A stretch of 64,000 bases of DNA from Bufo bufo. Its lineage: Eukaryota > Chordata > Amphibia > Anura > Bufonidae. Below the pieces are notes generated by a model. That model did not search any database, was not told the origin of the DNA, and saw only the letters and a program-made list of their open reading frames with translations. Within the stretch, counting starts at the first letter, position 1. Each line of letters starts with the position of its first letter. Shown piece by piece: positions 1-9,976 of the stretch. The stretch is from assembly GCF_905171765.1 (NCBI RefSeq), contig NC_053390.1:335010407-335074406 (forward strand). The letters are read 5' to 3'. Position numbers and translations under genes: made by a program.

Positions 1-384
1 GACGATTGCATGCCCTCGTACCTAGACTGTGTGACACCTGAAAACCCTATAATAGTGAGGGGACATGACCACCGGCTCCCTGCACTTAATACGGAGGGAG
101 TCAGGGTCACCTAGAATTAAGCCAGCAAGGAAACACAATACATGAAAGAACTTATCTGAACAAGCAGCAACAGAAGTCTCCAGCAGTGATCACTACAATC
201 CAGGAAGTAGTATAAACCGCAAAGTGAGGCAGTATGGGAGGGAATATAAAGGGAGGCAATTAGTGTAAATAGGTGACAGCTGGGAGAAGGAAAGGAGACG
301 ACAAGGTGAAACCAAAACAAAGAACATCATGCAAGAGGTAGAGAAGAACGTCTGCAAGACCTTCTCAGAGAGCTGGCGGTGACA
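1..384 (-). repeat. 3' LTR of family A copy 1 (partial)
   Basis: Nearly identical to 10122-10505 and to 58344-58727. It ends in GACA, the complement of the TGTC that begins the LTR. The polypurine tract follows at 385-402. A TATA-like stretch on the minus strand lies at about 243-250. The complement of the primer site, tataaaccgc, is at 211-220. Confidence 0.9.
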
Positions 385-402
385 GTACCCCTCCCTCTAC
401 GG
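385..402 (-). other. Polypurine tract, family A copy 1
   Basis: On the minus strand this is a purine run (GAGGGAGGGG core) directly upstream of the 3' LTR, where plus-strand DNA synthesis starts in Ty3 elements. The same tract lies at 58728-58744 in copy 2. Confidence 0.75.
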
Positions 403-662
403 GTGAACTTCGGACACTCAGAGCCCACCTTCTCAGGATGAGACCTATGGAAAGCCCTGATGAAACGAGTGCCCTTAATGTCCGCCCCTGGGACCCACAT
501 CCTCTCCTCAGGACCATAACCCTCCCAATGAACGAGGTACTGAGATAACCGCGATAATGCGAGAATCCACAATCCTAGAAAATCTGAAATTCAAAATTAC
601 ATCAAACAACAAACGGAGGAGGAGGAAAAAAGAGGAGGGTACAGTGGGTTGGACATAAGGTT
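403..662 (-). pseudogene. pol: Integrase C-terminus and chromodomain, family A copy 1 (degraded)
   Basis: One frame encodes the chromodomain core [15 protein letters not shown], followed by a helix with [10 protein letters not shown]. The chromodomain targets chromoviral integration to modified histones. The segment joining it to the integrase is shifted and holds several small indels compared with copy 2 (58728-59010). The frame then reads through the polypurine tract into the LTR, as it also does in copy 2, so the natural stop is unclear. Confidence 0.75.
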
Positions 663-2417
663 TTAATAGGGACCTGTGAAAAACATTATGGATCTTCCAA
701 GTCTGAGGAAGATCAAGACGGAGGCAACGGGATTGATGACGGACAAGATCTTGTAAGGCCCAATAAACTTAGGACCCAACTTCCAGGAGGGAACCTTCAG
801 TTCGATATTCTTTGTAGGCAACCACACCAGATCACCCACATTCAGGTCCGGACCAGGCACACGTCTCTTATCCGCCACACGCTTATATCTCTCACTCATC
901 CTCTGAAGATTACCCTGAATCTTTTGCCAAATAAATGACAAAGACGAGGAAAATCTCTCCTCATCAGGTAAACCAGAAGACCCCTCTCCAGAAAATGTCC
1001 CAAACTGCGGATGAAACCCATATGCACCAAAAAATAGTGACTTATCAGAGGACTCCTGGCAATGGTTATTTAAAGCAAACTCATCAAGGGACAAAAAAGA
1101 ACACCAATCCTCCTGATTCTCTGCCACAAAACAGCGTAGATATGTCTCCAGATTCTGATTGACACGTTCGGTCTGACCATTCGACTGCGGGTGAAAAGCA
1201 GAAGAGAACGACAACCGAACCCCCAAGCGAGAACAGAAGGCCTTCCAGAATCTGGAAACAAATTGCGTGCCCCTATCAGAAACGATGTCAGAAGGAATGC
1301 CATGTAATTTGACAATGTGATCAACAAATGCTTGCGCCAGCGTCTTAGCATTGGGTAACCCAGGAAAGGGAATGAAATGCGCCATTTTGCTAAAACGGTC
1401 CACTACTACCAGAATCACAGTCTTCCCCGAGGAACGAGGCAGGTCCGTAATGAAATTCATGGACAGATGCGTCAAAGGACGGGAAGGAATGGGTAACGGG
1501 AGGAGAGAACCCGATGGCCGTGAATGAGGAACCTTGGCACGAGCGCAGGTCTCGCAGGCTGCCACAAAACCCTCAACTGTCTTACGAAGAGCCGGCCACC
1601 AGAATCTCCGAGCAATGAGATCCACTGTGGCTCTACTCCCTGGGTGCCCAGCAAGGACAGTATCATGGTGCTCCTTAAAAACCTTGTGTCGTAAAGCGAG
1701 AGGCACAAACAACCTCCCAGGAGGACAAAGATCAGGAGCCTCTGCCTGGGCTGCCAGAACCTCTGCCTCCAAATCAGGATAAAGAGCAGAGACGACCACC
1801 CCTTCAGCCAAAATTGGACCCGGGTCTTCAAAGTTCCCCCCTCCCGGAAAACAATGTGACAGGGCATCAGCCTTCACATTTTTAACCCCAGGGCAGAACG
1901 TGACAACAAAATTAAACCTAGAAAAGAATAAAGACCATCTGGCCTGTCTCGGGTTCAGACGCTTGGCTGATTCCAAGTAGGCAAGATTCTTATGGTCTGT
2001 AAACACGGTAATAGGGTGTCTGGCTCCCTCTAGCCAATGGCGCCGTTCCTCAAAAGCTAATTTGATGGCCAACAACTCCCTATCTCCCACATTGTAATTT
2101 CTCTCTGCGGAGGAGAGTTTCCTTGAGGAAAAGGCACACGGTCGCCATTTGGCAGGAGAGGGACCCTGAGATAAGACCGCACCCACACCCACCTCAGAAG
2201 CGTCCACCTCAACAATGAAAGGTAGAGAGACATCAGGTTGTACCAAAATGGGAGCAGAAGCAAAATTCTGTTTAATACTAGAAAAGGCCATAAGCGCATC
2301 TACCGACCAGGAGGAAAAATCTACCCTCTTTTTAGTCATATCAGTGAGTGGCTTAACAACAGAGGAATAATTTAAAATGAACTTTCTGTAATAATTGGCA
2401 AAACCCAAAAACCGCAT
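663..2417 (-). pseudogene. pol: Pol fragment: RT thumb end, RNase H, integrase, family A copy 1
   Basis: A 584-codon open stretch. In order it shows the end of the RT with [12 protein letters not shown], an RNase H region with FIVEVDASEVGVGAVLSQ and TDHKNLAYL, an integrase HHCC zinc domain (HHDTVLAGHPG to CETCARAK), and a DDE core with DRFSKMAHF, SDRGTQF and NGQTERVNQNLETYL. At its upstream end an in-frame TGA (2445-2447) replaces a TGG found in copy 2. At its downstream end one base is missing near 722 compared with copy 2, so the integrase tail leaves frame. The enzymes would copy and insert the element, but this copy cannot make a full Pol. Confidence 0.88.
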
Positions 2418-2444
2418 CAGCGCCTTCTGATTCTCAGGAAGCTC

Positions 2445-3044
2445 TCAATCAAGCACAGCGCGGATCTTCTCAGGGTCCATGCGAAAACCAGAAGCGGAGA
2501 GAAGAAAACCCAGAAATTGAATCTCCGGTAACCGCAAACACACATTTTTCCAGTTTAGCGTACAATTTATTCTCCCGCAAAATGAGCAAGACCTGACGTA
2601 GGTGGTCACTATGAGTTTTGAAATCAGGAGAAAAAATCTAAATGTCATCTAGATACACCAGTACAAATTTCCCCATTAAATGATAAAAAATGCTGTTCAC
2701 AAAATGTTGGAAGATGGCCGGAGCATTCATCAAACCAAAAGGCATAACCAAATTCTCGAAATGACCCTCAGGGGTATTGAAGGCCGTCTTCCATTCGTCC
2801 CCTTCCCTGACCCTGACTAAGTTGTATGCCCCTCTTAAATCCAACTTAGAAAAGACTTTAGCCCCAACAATCTGGTTAAACAGGTCCGGGATCAGAGGAA
2901 GCGGATATGGGTCACGAATAGTGATACAGTTCAGCTCCCTGAAATCCAGACAAGGTCTTAAAGAACCATCTTTTTTCTTAACAAAAAAAAACCCAGCGGC
3001 AACAGGTGACTTCGAGCGTCGGATATGTCCCTTTCTCAGGCTCT
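2445..3044 (-). pseudogene. pol: Reverse transcriptase core fragment, family A copy 1
   Basis: Minus-strand reading gives the RT fingers and palm: [49 protein letters not shown] and the catalytic VYLDDI. A TAG stop (2638-2640) directly follows the YLDDI motif and is shared with copy 2 (60959-60961). Further on, an extra base near 2528 shifts the frame. The upstream end at 3044/3049 is where family B inserted, and the same coding sequence resumes at 8396. Confidence 0.85.
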
Positions 3045-3049
3045 CAGAG
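3045..3049. repeat. 5-bp target site duplication (left), family B
   Basis: cagag, matched by 8391-8395. Five base pairs is usual for Ty3 integrases. Confidence 0.92.
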
Positions 3050-3180
3050 TGTCATGGTCTTACCTGCTTGCTGCTCTCCTTCGTTTGACATGTGCTGGCG
3101 GCCATCTTGGTTTCTGGGTTTCTTGTAGCCTTCCACCCTGCGGCTCCTCCTTCCCCTGGGAGGAGCTGGATGCCTAGCTC

Positions 3181-3223
3181 ATATATATAGGAGGTCTGTG
3201 GCTTCAGTTCCTTGCTTGGTCCT
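3181..3223 (+). promoter_or_regulatory. TATA box and self-priming start of family B LTR
   Basis: An alternating AT TATA box is followed about 32 bases later by gcttggtcct (3214-3223). That decamer is the exact reverse complement of the 10 bases beginning two nucleotides after the LTR (3541-3550). In Tf1-type elements the first bases of the RNA fold back onto this site and prime reverse transcription. The predicted RNA 5' end therefore coincides with the priming arm. Confidence 0.75.
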
Positions 3224-3256
3224 CTTGTGTTCACATGCTTCTAAGACTGCTGCTGC

Positions 3257-3407
3257 TTCTGGTTCCTGATCCTGGCTTCGTCTGACTACCCTGCTGGTTC
3301 CTGATCCTGGCTTCGTCTGACTACCCTGCTGGTTCCTGATCCTGGCTTCGTCTGACTACCCTGCTGGTTCCTGATCCTGGCTTCGTCTGACTACCCTTCT
3401 GGTTCCT
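3257..3407 (+). repeat. 35-bp tandem array inside family B LTR
   Basis: Four copies of a 35-bp unit plus a partial fifth, beginning ctggttcctgatcctgg. The other LTR holds the same number at about 8107-8257. It lies in the R/U5 part, between the predicted RNA start and the poly(A) signal. Confidence 0.88.
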
Positions 3408-3477
3408 GACCTCTGGCTTCGCAAAGACTCTGCTCGTGTCACCATCCGTTTGGACTTTTGCTTTACAGCTTATTTTC

Positions 3478-3483
3478 AATAAA
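3478..3483 (+). terminator. Poly(A) signal AATAAA in family B 5' LTR
   Basis: The hexamer lies about 55 bases before the LTR end. The 3' LTR copy is at 8330-8335. Confidence 0.7.
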
Positions 3484-3540
3484 GCCTTCTTATTTTCACT
3501 TATCTCTTGTTGTACGTCTGGTTCATGGTTCCGTGACATT

Positions 3541-3550
3541 AGGACCAAGC
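3541..3550 (+). other. Self-priming primer-binding site, family B
   Basis: aggaccaagc is exactly complementary to 3214-3223. No tRNA-type TGG motif follows the LTR. Only 13 bases separate the LTR from the gag ATG, too little for a conventional leader. Confidence 0.72.
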
Positions 3551-3551
3551 C

Positions 3552-4814
3552 ATGAATTCTGACGGTACAGGGCCATCCTCGCTACCCACGCTGGTTGCCA
3601 GACTTGATCAGCAGGATCACCTGTTGGGTCGGTTCGCTGTGGCGTTGCAAACCCTGCTTGAACGCACGGCTCATTTCGCTCCCGTTGCCGATGGGTCGGT
3701 TGTCGCTCCTGGGCTCGCTCCTACTGCCGCTCCGGTTGTTGCGCCAGAGTCTACCCCGACACCTGTTGTTGCGCCTGCGGTGTTTCGGGGTATGACCGGT
3801 TCTGCCCCTCTTCCACAGCGCATTGGGGGAGAGCCAACTCAGTGCCGAGGTTTCCTTAACCAGGTGGGCATTTATTTCGAGTTGCTGCCACATGCCTTTC
3901 CTACTGAGAGATCAAAGGTGGGCTTCTTGATCTCGCTGCTCTCGGACAAGGCCTTGGCCTGGGCCAGCCCTTTATGGGAGAACAACAATCCGGTGGTTGC
4001 CGAGTTTTCCGGTTTTGTTGCTTCTCTTCGGAAGGTATTCGATGTGCCGGCTCGTGCTGCCTCTGCTGCGAAGCTCCTTATGTCCATCAGACAGGGTTCA
4101 CGATCCGTAGCTGAATACGCCATTGAGTTTCGTACCCTGGCAGCAGAGGTGGGCTGGAATAATGAGGCTCTGGTCGCTGCTTTCTCTCATGGTCTCTCGG
4201 ATGCCTTGAAGGATGAGGTTGCAGCTAAGGACCTACCAGTTGAGCTCGAGTCTCTTATTTCTTTCCTGATTTTGATTGACACCAGACTCAGGGAGAGACC
4301 TTCCTTTAAGGAGAACCTGCGGAGGTCTTCTAACAGATTGGTGCCTACGTTTGCTGTCCCACCCGTGCCTCCCTCTCCTCCCACGCCTCCCGGGGATGAC
4401 TTGTCTGGGGGTGAACCCATGCAGCTGGGGTTTGCTCGCCTGTCCGAGGGGGAGAGGGCACTCCGGAGACGCGAGGGCCGATGCATGTACTGTGGTCTCG
4501 GTGGGCATTTTCGGTTGGCATGTCCGAACCGTCCGGGAAACGCTCGTACCCTGAGATCCTGTCGGGGGCAGATCTTGGGTGGAGTCTCCTCGTCCCCGGT
4601 TTCCCGTGTTGACAAACCACTGATCACTGTTGTCCTCTCCTGGGTCGGGGGCTCGGTGACGACCCAGGCGTTGGTGGACTCTGGTGCTGGTGGTTTGTTC
4701 ATTGATAGTGTGTTCGCTGCCGCCAATTCCATTCCTCTGCAGGCTCGAGGTTCCCCACTGGCTCTTGAGGCGATAGACGGCAGACCCCTTCTGCCGCCCA
4801 CACGTGACTCATGA
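3552..4814 (+). CDS. gag: Gag with start of protease, family B
   Basis: 420 codons from an ATG 13 bases after the LTR. A proline- and valine-rich N-terminal region is followed by the capsid-like retrotransposon gag fold (about residues 75-240). A CCHC zinc knuckle ([14 protein letters not shown], residues 311-324) follows, then the aspartic protease active site VDSGAGG (Asp about 376). Gag and protease are thus in one frame, as in other Tf1/sushi elements. The frame stops at 4814 within the protease because a C run (4797-4799) appears one base longer than the frame needs. The continuation is in the next frame from 4804. The product would form the virus-like particle. Confidence 0.9.
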   Translation: MNSDGTGPSSLPTLVARLDQQDHLLGRFAVALQTLLERTAHFAPVADGSVVAPGLAPTAAPVVAPESTPTPVVAPAVFRGMTGSAPLPQRIGGEPTQCRGFLNQVGIYFELLPHAFPTERSKVGFLISLLSDKALAWASPLWENNNPVVAEFSGFVASLRKVFDVPARAASAAKLLMSIRQGSRSVAEYAIEFRTLAAEVGWNNEALVAAFSHGLSDALKDEVAAKDLPVELESLISFLILIDTRLRERPSFKENLRRSSNRLVPTFAVPPVPPSPPTPPGDDLSGGEPMQLGFARLSEGERALRRREGRCMYCGLGGHFRLACPNRPGNARTLRSCRGQILGGVSSSPVSRVDKPLITVVLSWVGGSVTTQALVDSGAGGLFIDSVFAAANSIPLQARGSPLALEAIDGRPLLPPTRDS

Positions 4815-5619
4815 GACCCTTCCAGTGGGGATAGCCATTGGTGCCGTTCACAGAGAGTCGGTCTGCCTCCAGGTTATTTCGTCTCCACACTACTCGGTGG
4901 TCTTGGGGTACCCCTGGCTCCAGAAGCATAATCCGACTTTCGATTGGAGATCGGTCGAGATCCTCTCGTGGTCACCGCAGTGTGGGGCTAGTTGCATCCA
5001 TGGGTCTGTCAAGTTGCTGTGTACTTCCTCGGACTCTCTGTTGCCTCCTGAATACGAGGAGTACCGGGATGTATTCGATAAGGTGCGCGCGGTTGCCCTA
5101 CCTCCGCACCGCCCATACGATTGTGCCATAGAGTTACAATCTGGTGCCATTCCTCCTCGTGGCAAAGTCTATCCACTGTCGGTAGCGGAGAATGAGGCCA
5201 TGGAGGAGTACGTGAGGGAGGCGCTTTCACGCGGACACATTCGCAAATCTTCGTCCCCGGCAGGGGCTGGATTTTTCTTTGTGAAAAAGAAGGGCGGTGA
5301 GTTGAGGCCTTGCATCGATTACAGGGGTCTCAATCGCATCACGATCAAGAACGCTTACCCGATACCCTTGAATTCCGAGCTGTTCGATCGCCTTAAAGGG
5401 GCCACGGTCTTTACCAAACTCGACCTGAGGGCGGCATATAACCTGGTAAGGATCAAGGCGGGCGATGAGTGGAAGACCGCGTTTAACACCAGGACCGGTC
5501 ATTACGAATCCTTGGTTATGCCCTTTGGGTTGTGCAATGCGCCCGCAGTCTTTCAGGAATTCATCAACGATGTTTTCCGTGACCTGTTTTCAGCAGTGTG
5601 TGGTAGTCTATTTGGATGA
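4804..5619 (+). CDS. pol: Protease end and reverse transcriptase N-terminal half, family B
   Basis: Continues the protease ([17 protein letters not shown]) and enters the RT with [30 protein letters not shown] and [15 protein letters not shown]. The frame ends at 5619 just before the catalytic YLDD. The break sits at a T run (5587-5590), where one extra T would explain the shift. The YLDD motif is read in the next frame from about 5600. This is a segment of one Gag-Pol polyprotein, not a separate gene. Confidence 0.88.
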   Translation: MTHETLPVGIAIGAVHRESVCLQVISSPHYSVVLGYPWLQKHNPTFDWRSVEILSWSPQCGASCIHGSVKLLCTSSDSLLPPEYEEYRDVFDKVRAVALPPHRPYDCAIELQSGAIPPRGKVYPLSVAENEAMEEYVREALSRGHIRKSSSPAGAGFFFVKKKGGELRPCIDYRGLNRITIKNAYPIPLNSELFDRLKGATVFTKLDLRAAYNLVRIKAGDEWKTAFNTRTGHYESLVMPFGLCNAPAVFQEFINDVFRDLFSAVCGSLFG

Positions 5620-5710
5620 CATCTTGGTATATTCTGAATCCATGGAGGCCCACATTCTGGATTTCATGACGAGTGTTGCAACGGTTACGAGAGAACAAGC
5701 TGTTCGGTAA
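5465..5710 (+). CDS. pol: RT catalytic segment (YLDD), family B
   Basis: Only about 5595-5675 of this frame is genuine. It reads [12 protein letters not shown], the RT metal-binding motif and its flank, then [10 protein letters not shown]. Upstream of 5595 the frame is a shadow of the previous segment. It loses the Pol frame near 5670, where the sequence seems one base short, and the continuation is in the frame starting at 5673. Confidence 0.8.
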   Translation: MSGRPRLTPGPVITNPWLCPLGCAMRPQSFRNSSTMFSVTCFQQCVVVYLDDILVYSESMEAHILDFMTSVATVTREQAVR

Positions 5711-6218
5711 GCTTGAGAAATGCGAATTTCACCGATCCCAGGTAACCTTCTTAGGTTACATCATTTCCGCTGAGGGGTTCTCCATGGATCCTGAGAAGGT
5801 TTCGGCTGTCTTACAGTGGCCCCAGCCCAGTGGTCTTCGTTCCCTGCAGCGCTTTTTGGGCTTCGCCAATTATTATCGGAAGTTCATCAGGGACTTTTCC
5901 ATGCTGGCCAAGCCTCTCACGGATCTGACCAGGAAGGGCAGTAATTCCCAGGTCTGGCCGCTCGAGGCCATCCGAGCTTTTGAGGCCCTAAAGTCCGCCT
6001 TTGTGTCGGCTCCGATTCTGTCGCATCCCAACCCTGGGTTGCCCTTTGTCCTCGAGGTGGACGCGTCTGAGACGGGAGTAGGCGCCCTTCTGTCTCAGCG
6101 TAGAACACCAGAGGGTCCTCTGCTTCCTTGTGGGTTTTACTCCCGGAAACTGTCTTCCGCGGAGTGCAACTATCAGATTGGTGACAGGGGAGTTATTGGC
6201 CATCGTGCAGGCCCTTAA
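5673..6218 (+). CDS. pol: RT connection and start of RNase H, family B
   Basis: Reads [45 protein letters not shown], then the RNase H beginning [18 protein letters not shown] and [10 protein letters not shown]. These are standard Ty3 landmarks. The frame leaves Pol at a run of four G (6187-6190), where three would keep it open. RNase H continues in the frame that opens at 6130. Confidence 0.87.
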   Translation: MLQRLRENKLFGKLEKCEFHRSQVTFLGYIISAEGFSMDPEKVSAVLQWPQPSGLRSLQRFLGFANYYRKFIRDFSMLAKPLTDLTRKGSNSQVWPLEAIRAFEALKSAFVSAPILSHPNPGLPFVLEVDASETGVGALLSQRRTPEGPLLPCGFYSRKLSSAECNYQIGDRGVIGHRAGP

Positions 6219-7185
6219 AGAATGGAGGCACTTGCTCGAGGGTTCGGTGGTTCCGGTTCTCATCCTGACGGACCACAAGAATCTGACCTACCTTTCTGAG
6301 GCCAAGAGATTGACACCACGTCAGGCCAGATGGGCTCTGTTCTTGTCTCGTTTTAATTACGTGGTCTCCTACCTACCCGGTTCCAAGAACATCAGGGCGG
6401 ATGCCTTATCACGGCAGTACTCCGAGCTGTCCAGGGAGGAGTCGATTCCGACTTCGGTCATACCTCCGAATCAGATCCTGGCCGCCATTCGCACCAGCCT
6501 GACCTCTCCCCTGGGTGAGCAGATTTTGGCGGCTCAATCTGGTGCTCCCTCTGGGAGACCCAACGGCAGATGTTTTGTGCCTGAGGAGTTGCGCACTCGG
6601 TTGTTGCGAACCTACCATAACTCCAAGACCGCGGGGCATCCTGGAAAGAATCAGCTGTCCTGGGCTGTTTCACGTCTGTTCTGGTGGCCTTCCCTACGTT
6701 CCGACATCGCCGCATATGTAGCGGCATGCTCCGTTTGTGCCCAGAGTAAGTCCCCTCGGCACCTTCCGTTGGGCCTTCTGCAACCCATAGCCACCGGGGA
6801 GCGTCCATGGTCACACCTGGGGATGGATTTCATTGTGGACCTCCCTGCATCCCGAGGCCATACGGTCATTCTCATGATTGTGGATCGGTTTTCCAAAATG
6901 TGCCACTGTGTTCCTCTCAAGAAGTTACCCTCTGCACAAGAGTTGGCCACGATTTTTGCCAGGGAGGTCTTCCGGTTGCACGGTTTGCCTAAGGAGATTG
7001 TGTCGGATCGGGGGGAGTCAGTTTGTGTCCAGGTTCTGGCGCGCCTTTTGCTCCCAGTTGGGGATTCATCTCTCCTTCTCCTCGGCCTACCACCCTCAGT
7101 CCAATGGGGCCGCAGAACGATCCAATCAGGCCTTGGAGCAATTCCTTCGTTGCTATGTCTCCGATCACCAAGACAATTGGGTTGA
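6130..7185 (+). CDS. pol: RNase H and integrase N-terminal half, family B
   Basis: Genuine from about 6190. It carries RNase H motifs [18 protein letters not shown] and [10 protein letters not shown], a linker ending ADALSRQ, an integrase zinc domain with paired His and Cys ([12 protein letters not shown] to CSVCAQSK), and the first part of the DDE core ([28 protein letters not shown]). The frame fails at a run of six G (7010-7015), where five would keep it. The integrase continues in the frame that opens at 6878. Confidence 0.87.
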   Translation: MGFTPGNCLPRSATIRLVTGELLAIVQALKEWRHLLEGSVVPVLILTDHKNLTYLSEAKRLTPRQARWALFLSRFNYVVSYLPGSKNIRADALSRQYSELSREESIPTSVIPPNQILAAIRTSLTSPLGEQILAAQSGAPSGRPNGRCFVPEELRTRLLRTYHNSKTAGHPGKNQLSWAVSRLFWWPSLRSDIAAYVAACSVCAQSKSPRHLPLGLLQPIATGERPWSHLGMDFIVDLPASRGHTVILMIVDRFSKMCHCVPLKKLPSAQELATIFAREVFRLHGLPKEIVSDRGESVCVQVLARLLLPVGDSSLLLLGLPPSVQWGRRTIQSGLGAIPSLLCLRSPRQLG

Positions 7186-7888
7186 CCTCCTGCCTTGGGC
7201 TGAGTTTGCCAGGAACACGGCGGTGAACTCTTCCTCTGGGACGTCTCCCTTCATGGCCAATTATGGGTTCCAACCTGCCGTGTTACCGGAGGTATTCTCT
7301 CCCCAGGATATTCCGGCTGTGGAGGATCACCTTTCCGTCTTACGTGCTTCTTGGGTACAGATCCAGAAGTCCCTTGAGGTCTCTGCGCAGCGCCAGAGAC
7401 TCCAGGCTGATCGCAGACGAGCGCCTGCTCCTTCCTACCAGGTCGGAGACCGTGTATGGTTGTCCACCCGCAACCTCAACCTTCGAGTGCCCACTCCCAA
7501 GCTGGCGCCTCGCTTTGTTGGTCCCTTCCGAGTGCTTCGCAAGGTAAACCCGGTAGCCTATGCCCTTGCGCTTCCTCCTGGCATGCGGATCTCCAACGTG
7601 TTTCATGTCTCCCTGTTGAAGCCACTGGTGTGTAATCGTTTTACTTCCTCGGTTCCTCGGCCTCGTCCGGTCCAAGTGGGCAATCGTGAGGAATATGAGG
7701 TGAGCAATATCCTGGACTCACGCCTGGTCCGCGGTCGGTTGCAGTTTTTGGTCCATTGGCGTGGTTATGGTCCAGAGGAGCGTTCCTGGGTTCCCTCCGC
7801 AGATGTCCATGCTCCTGCCTTGCTCCGAGCCTTCCACGCACGCTTCCCTCAGAAACCGTTTTGTGCTCCGCGGAGGAGGGGCCCTTGA
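6878..7888 (+). CDS. pol: Integrase C-terminal half and chromodomain, family B
   Basis: Genuine from about 7015. It shows [17 protein letters not shown], the [13 protein letters not shown] motif with the third catalytic acidic residue, an integrase C-terminal barrel (YQVGDRVWLSTRNL, LAPRFVGPF) and a chromodomain (LVHWRGYGPEERSWVP). It stops with TGA at 7886-7888, immediately before the polypurine tract. The chromodomain places the element among chromoviruses. Confidence 0.9.
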   Translation: MWIGFPKCATVFLSRSYPLHKSWPRFLPGRSSGCTVCLRRLCRIGGSQFVSRFWRAFCSQLGIHLSFSSAYHPQSNGAAERSNQALEQFLRCYVSDHQDNWVDLLPWAEFARNTAVNSSSGTSPFMANYGFQPAVLPEVFSPQDIPAVEDHLSVLRASWVQIQKSLEVSAQRQRLQADRRRAPAPSYQVGDRVWLSTRNLNLRVPTPKLAPRFVGPFRVLRKVNPVAYALALPPGMRISNVFHVSLLKPLVCNRFTSSVPRPRPVQVGNREEYEVSNILDSRLVRGRLQFLVHWRGYGPEERSWVPSADVHAPALLRAFHARFPQKPFCAPRRRGP

Positions 7889-7899
7889 GGGGGAGGTAC
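7887..7899 (+). other. Polypurine tract, family B
   Basis: GAGGGGGAGG-type purine run ending one base before the 3' LTR. It overlaps the pol stop codon. Confidence 0.82.
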
Positions 7900-8390
7900 T
7901 GTCATGGTCTTACCTGCTTGCTGCTCTCCTTCGTTTGACATGTGCTGGCGGCCATCTTGGTTTCTGGGTTTCTTGTAGCCTTCCACCCTGCAGCTCCTCC
8001 TTCCCCTGGGAGGAGCTGGATGCCTAGCTCATATATATAGGAGGTCTGTGGCTTCAGTTCCTTGCTTGGTCCTCTTGTGTTCACATGCTTCTAAGACTGC
8101 TGCTGCTTCTGGTTCCTGATCCTGGCTTCGTCTGACTACCCTGCTGGTTCCTGATCCTGGCTTCGTCTGACTACCCTGCTGGTTCCTGATCCTGGCTTCG
8201 TCTGACTACCCTGCTGGTTCCTGATCCTGGCTTCGTCTGACTACCCTTCTGGTTCCTGACCTCTGGCTTCGCAAAGACTCTGCTCGGTTTCACCATCCGT
8301 TTGGACTTTTGCTTTACAGCTTTATTTTCAATAAAGCCTTCTTATTTTCACTTATCTCTTGTTGTACGTCTGGTTCATGGTTCCGTGACA
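7900..8390 (+). repeat. 3' LTR, family B
   Basis: Pairs with 3050-3538. It has the same TATA box (about 8031-8039), the same 35-bp array and AATAAA (8330-8335). Differences from the 5' LTR are one substitution in the U3 part and three small changes or indels in the last 120 bases. Confidence 0.95.
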
Positions 8391-8395
8391 CAGAG

Positions 8396-9062
8396 ATATA
8401 AGTACGCATAGCGACTCTTTCAGGTTGGGAGAGATTGTATAAACGTGATTTTGTCAGCTTGGCACCTGGGATGAGATTAATAGGGCAATTGTACTCCCGG
8501 TGAGGGGGCAGCTCCTGGACACCACTCTCGGAAAACACATCCGAAAATTCTGAGAGAAAAGATGGTACAGTCTTGGTAGAAACCTCTGAAAGAGACGCCG
8601 TGAGGCAATTCTCTCTGCAAAAGTCACTCCAACCATTTATTTGCCTTGCTTGCCAATCAATGGTGGGGTTATGTTTAGTGAGCCAGGGTAGCCCCAACAC
8701 TAGAGGAGTAGGTAATCCGCTTAGGACGAAACATGACATATCCTCAACATGAGCATCACCCACAGTCAAACGGATATTGTGAACTATGCCCTTTAATGAT
8801 TTTTGAGAAAGTGGAGCGGAATCGATAGCAAAAACAGGTATATCTTTTTCACAAGTGCATACCTGGAAATCATGTGTTATAGCAAATTGATTATCAATGA
8901 GATTGACAGCTGCTCCACTATCTACAAAAATCTCACAAACAATGTTCTTGCTATCTAGCGCCACCCTGGCAGGTAGGAGAAAATGGGAACTACAAGCAAA
9001 CGGCAAACCTTCAATTTCCGCATCAACCTTGCCAATAGTAGCAAATGGACAGTTTTTAGAGG
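8396..9062 (-). pseudogene. pol: Protease and RT N-terminus, family A copy 1 (interrupted by family B)
   Basis: Minus-strand frame with protease motif FVDSGAAVNLID, then [20 protein letters not shown], then the RT-leading [14 protein letters not shown] and [14 protein letters not shown]. It breaks exactly at the family B insertion and resumes at 3044. It overlaps the gag end at 9056-9129 in a different phase. In this copy pol lies +1 to gag, while copy 2 has -1. The difference comes from the length of an A run (complement of 9062-9071). Confidence 0.87.
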
Positions 9063-9949
9063 TTTTTTTTTGTTGTTGTTTCTTTATTACCCTCAGAAAA
9101 CTCCCTGAATCTACTAGAGGGGCAAACATTAGCCAAATGATTTATACCCCCACAACAGAAACAAACCCTACTCTGAGAGCTGAATCCTCTACTATCAGAG
9201 GCAAGCAAACCCAGCTGCATGGCCTCCTGCTCAGAGGGGATTGAGAGAGACTGAGACCCTTGCGCACTGAATGAGAGCGCCCCACTGTCCTTGGACTGAA
9301 TATGACAGGAAGGAGTGGTCTCTCCTCTCTCTCTAAGATGCCTGTCAATATGAACAGCTAGAGACATGGCAGACTCCAACGAGGCAGGTCTCTCATGAAA
9401 AGAAAATGCATCTTTCAATCCCTCCGAAAGACCATGGCAAAATTTACTTCGGAGTGCAGCATCGTTCCAACCAGTATCAGCTGCCCATCTCCGAAATTCA
9501 GAACAATATATCTCTGCGGACTGTTTACCCTGGCATAAAAGACGCAGTTTAGATTCAGCCAGAGCAATACCATCCGGGTCATCATATATCTGCCCCAGGG
9601 CTACAAAAAATTCATCCACCGATCGGAGGGGCCGTGCCCCTACCGGCAGCGAAAAGGCCCAAGACTGAGCGTTATCCCTGAGCAGCGAGATGATGATCCC
9701 CACCCTCTGCTCCTCATCACCAGAGGAATGGGGAAGTAGGCGAAAATGGAGTTTGCAAGCCTCTCTAAAGCGAACAAAATTCTCACTACCCCCGGAGAAC
9801 GTATCCGGAAGCGAGATCTTAGGCTCGGAACAAACTCCATGAACGCAAGCAGAACCGGTCACCTGAAACTGAGACACAGCTTTACGGAGATCTGCTGCCT
9901 CCAGTAAAAGACCTTGCATGCGGTCAATCAAGGCTGAAACCGGATCCAT
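9056..9949 (-). CDS. gag: Gag, family A copy 1
   Basis: 297 codons and apparently undamaged. The ATG lies 27 bases downstream of the 5' LTR, leaving almost no leader. A short helical N-terminus leads into a capsid-like region with FRLLPHSSGDEEQRVGIII and DDPDGIALAESKLRLL. It ends with a CCHC knuckle (CFCCGGINHLANVC, residues about 263-276) and a basic tail. The terminal codons run over AAA AAA AAC CTC TAA, a natural slippery stretch. The protein would assemble virus-like particles around element RNA. Confidence 0.9.
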   Translation of the reverse strand: MDPVSALIDRMQGLLLEAADLRKAVSQFQVTGSACVHGVCSEPKISLPDTFSGGSENFVRFREACKLHFRLLPHSSGDEEQRVGIIISLLRDNAQSWAFSLPVGARPLRSVDEFFVALGQIYDDPDGIALAESKLRLLCQGKQSAEIYCSEFRRWAADTGWNDAALRSKFCHGLSEGLKDAFSFHERPASLESAMSLAVHIDRHLRERGETTPSCHIQSKDSGALSFSAQGSQSLSIPSEQEAMQLGLLASDSRGFSSQSRVCFCCGGINHLANVCPSSRFREFSEGNKETTTKKNL

Positions 9950-9965
9950 GCTTAAGATGGTAATG

Positions 9966-9975
9966 GCGGTTTATA
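9966..9975 (-). other. Self-priming primer-binding site, family A copy 1
   Basis: On the minus strand the ten bases TATAAACCGC lie one base after the LTR. They are exactly complementary to LTR sequence represented at 211-220 and 58555-58564, located about 30 bases downstream of a TATA-like box. In this copy's own 5' LTR the arm has one mismatch (10340). Confidence 0.72.
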
Positions 9976-9976
9976 A

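Larger units (their letters stand above)
3050..3538 (+). repeat. 5' LTR, family B
   Basis: Starts TGTCATGG and ends CCGTGACA. It contains a TATA box (about 3181-3189), a predicted RNA start near 3213, a tandem array (3257-3407) and an AATAAA poly(A) signal (3478-3483). It pairs with 7900-8390. Confidence 0.95.
3050..8390 (+). mobile_element. Ty3/gypsy chromovirus, Tf1/sushi type, family B, complete copy nested in family A
   Basis: Complete plus-strand LTR retrotransposon inserted in the RT region of family A copy 1. The target duplication is cagag at 3045-3049 and 8391-8395. Removing the element rejoins sequence that is continuous in copy 2 near 61365. LTRs are 3050-3538 and 7900-8390 and differ by only about four events by eye, so the insertion is recent. 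The order is gag, protease, RT, RNase H, integrase, chromodomain. All domains are present but the frame is broken at about five points. Most are single-base changes in homopolymer runs. Confidence 0.95.

Noticed and set aside
1070..1867. Opposite-phase open frames over the Ty3 integrase (for example 1472-1867)
   Set aside because: They overlap the real pol frame in another phase and have no domain. They are shadows.
4187..4801. 204-codon minus-strand ORF over family B gag
   Set aside because: Antisense shadow of a GC-rich gag segment. No domain or start context.
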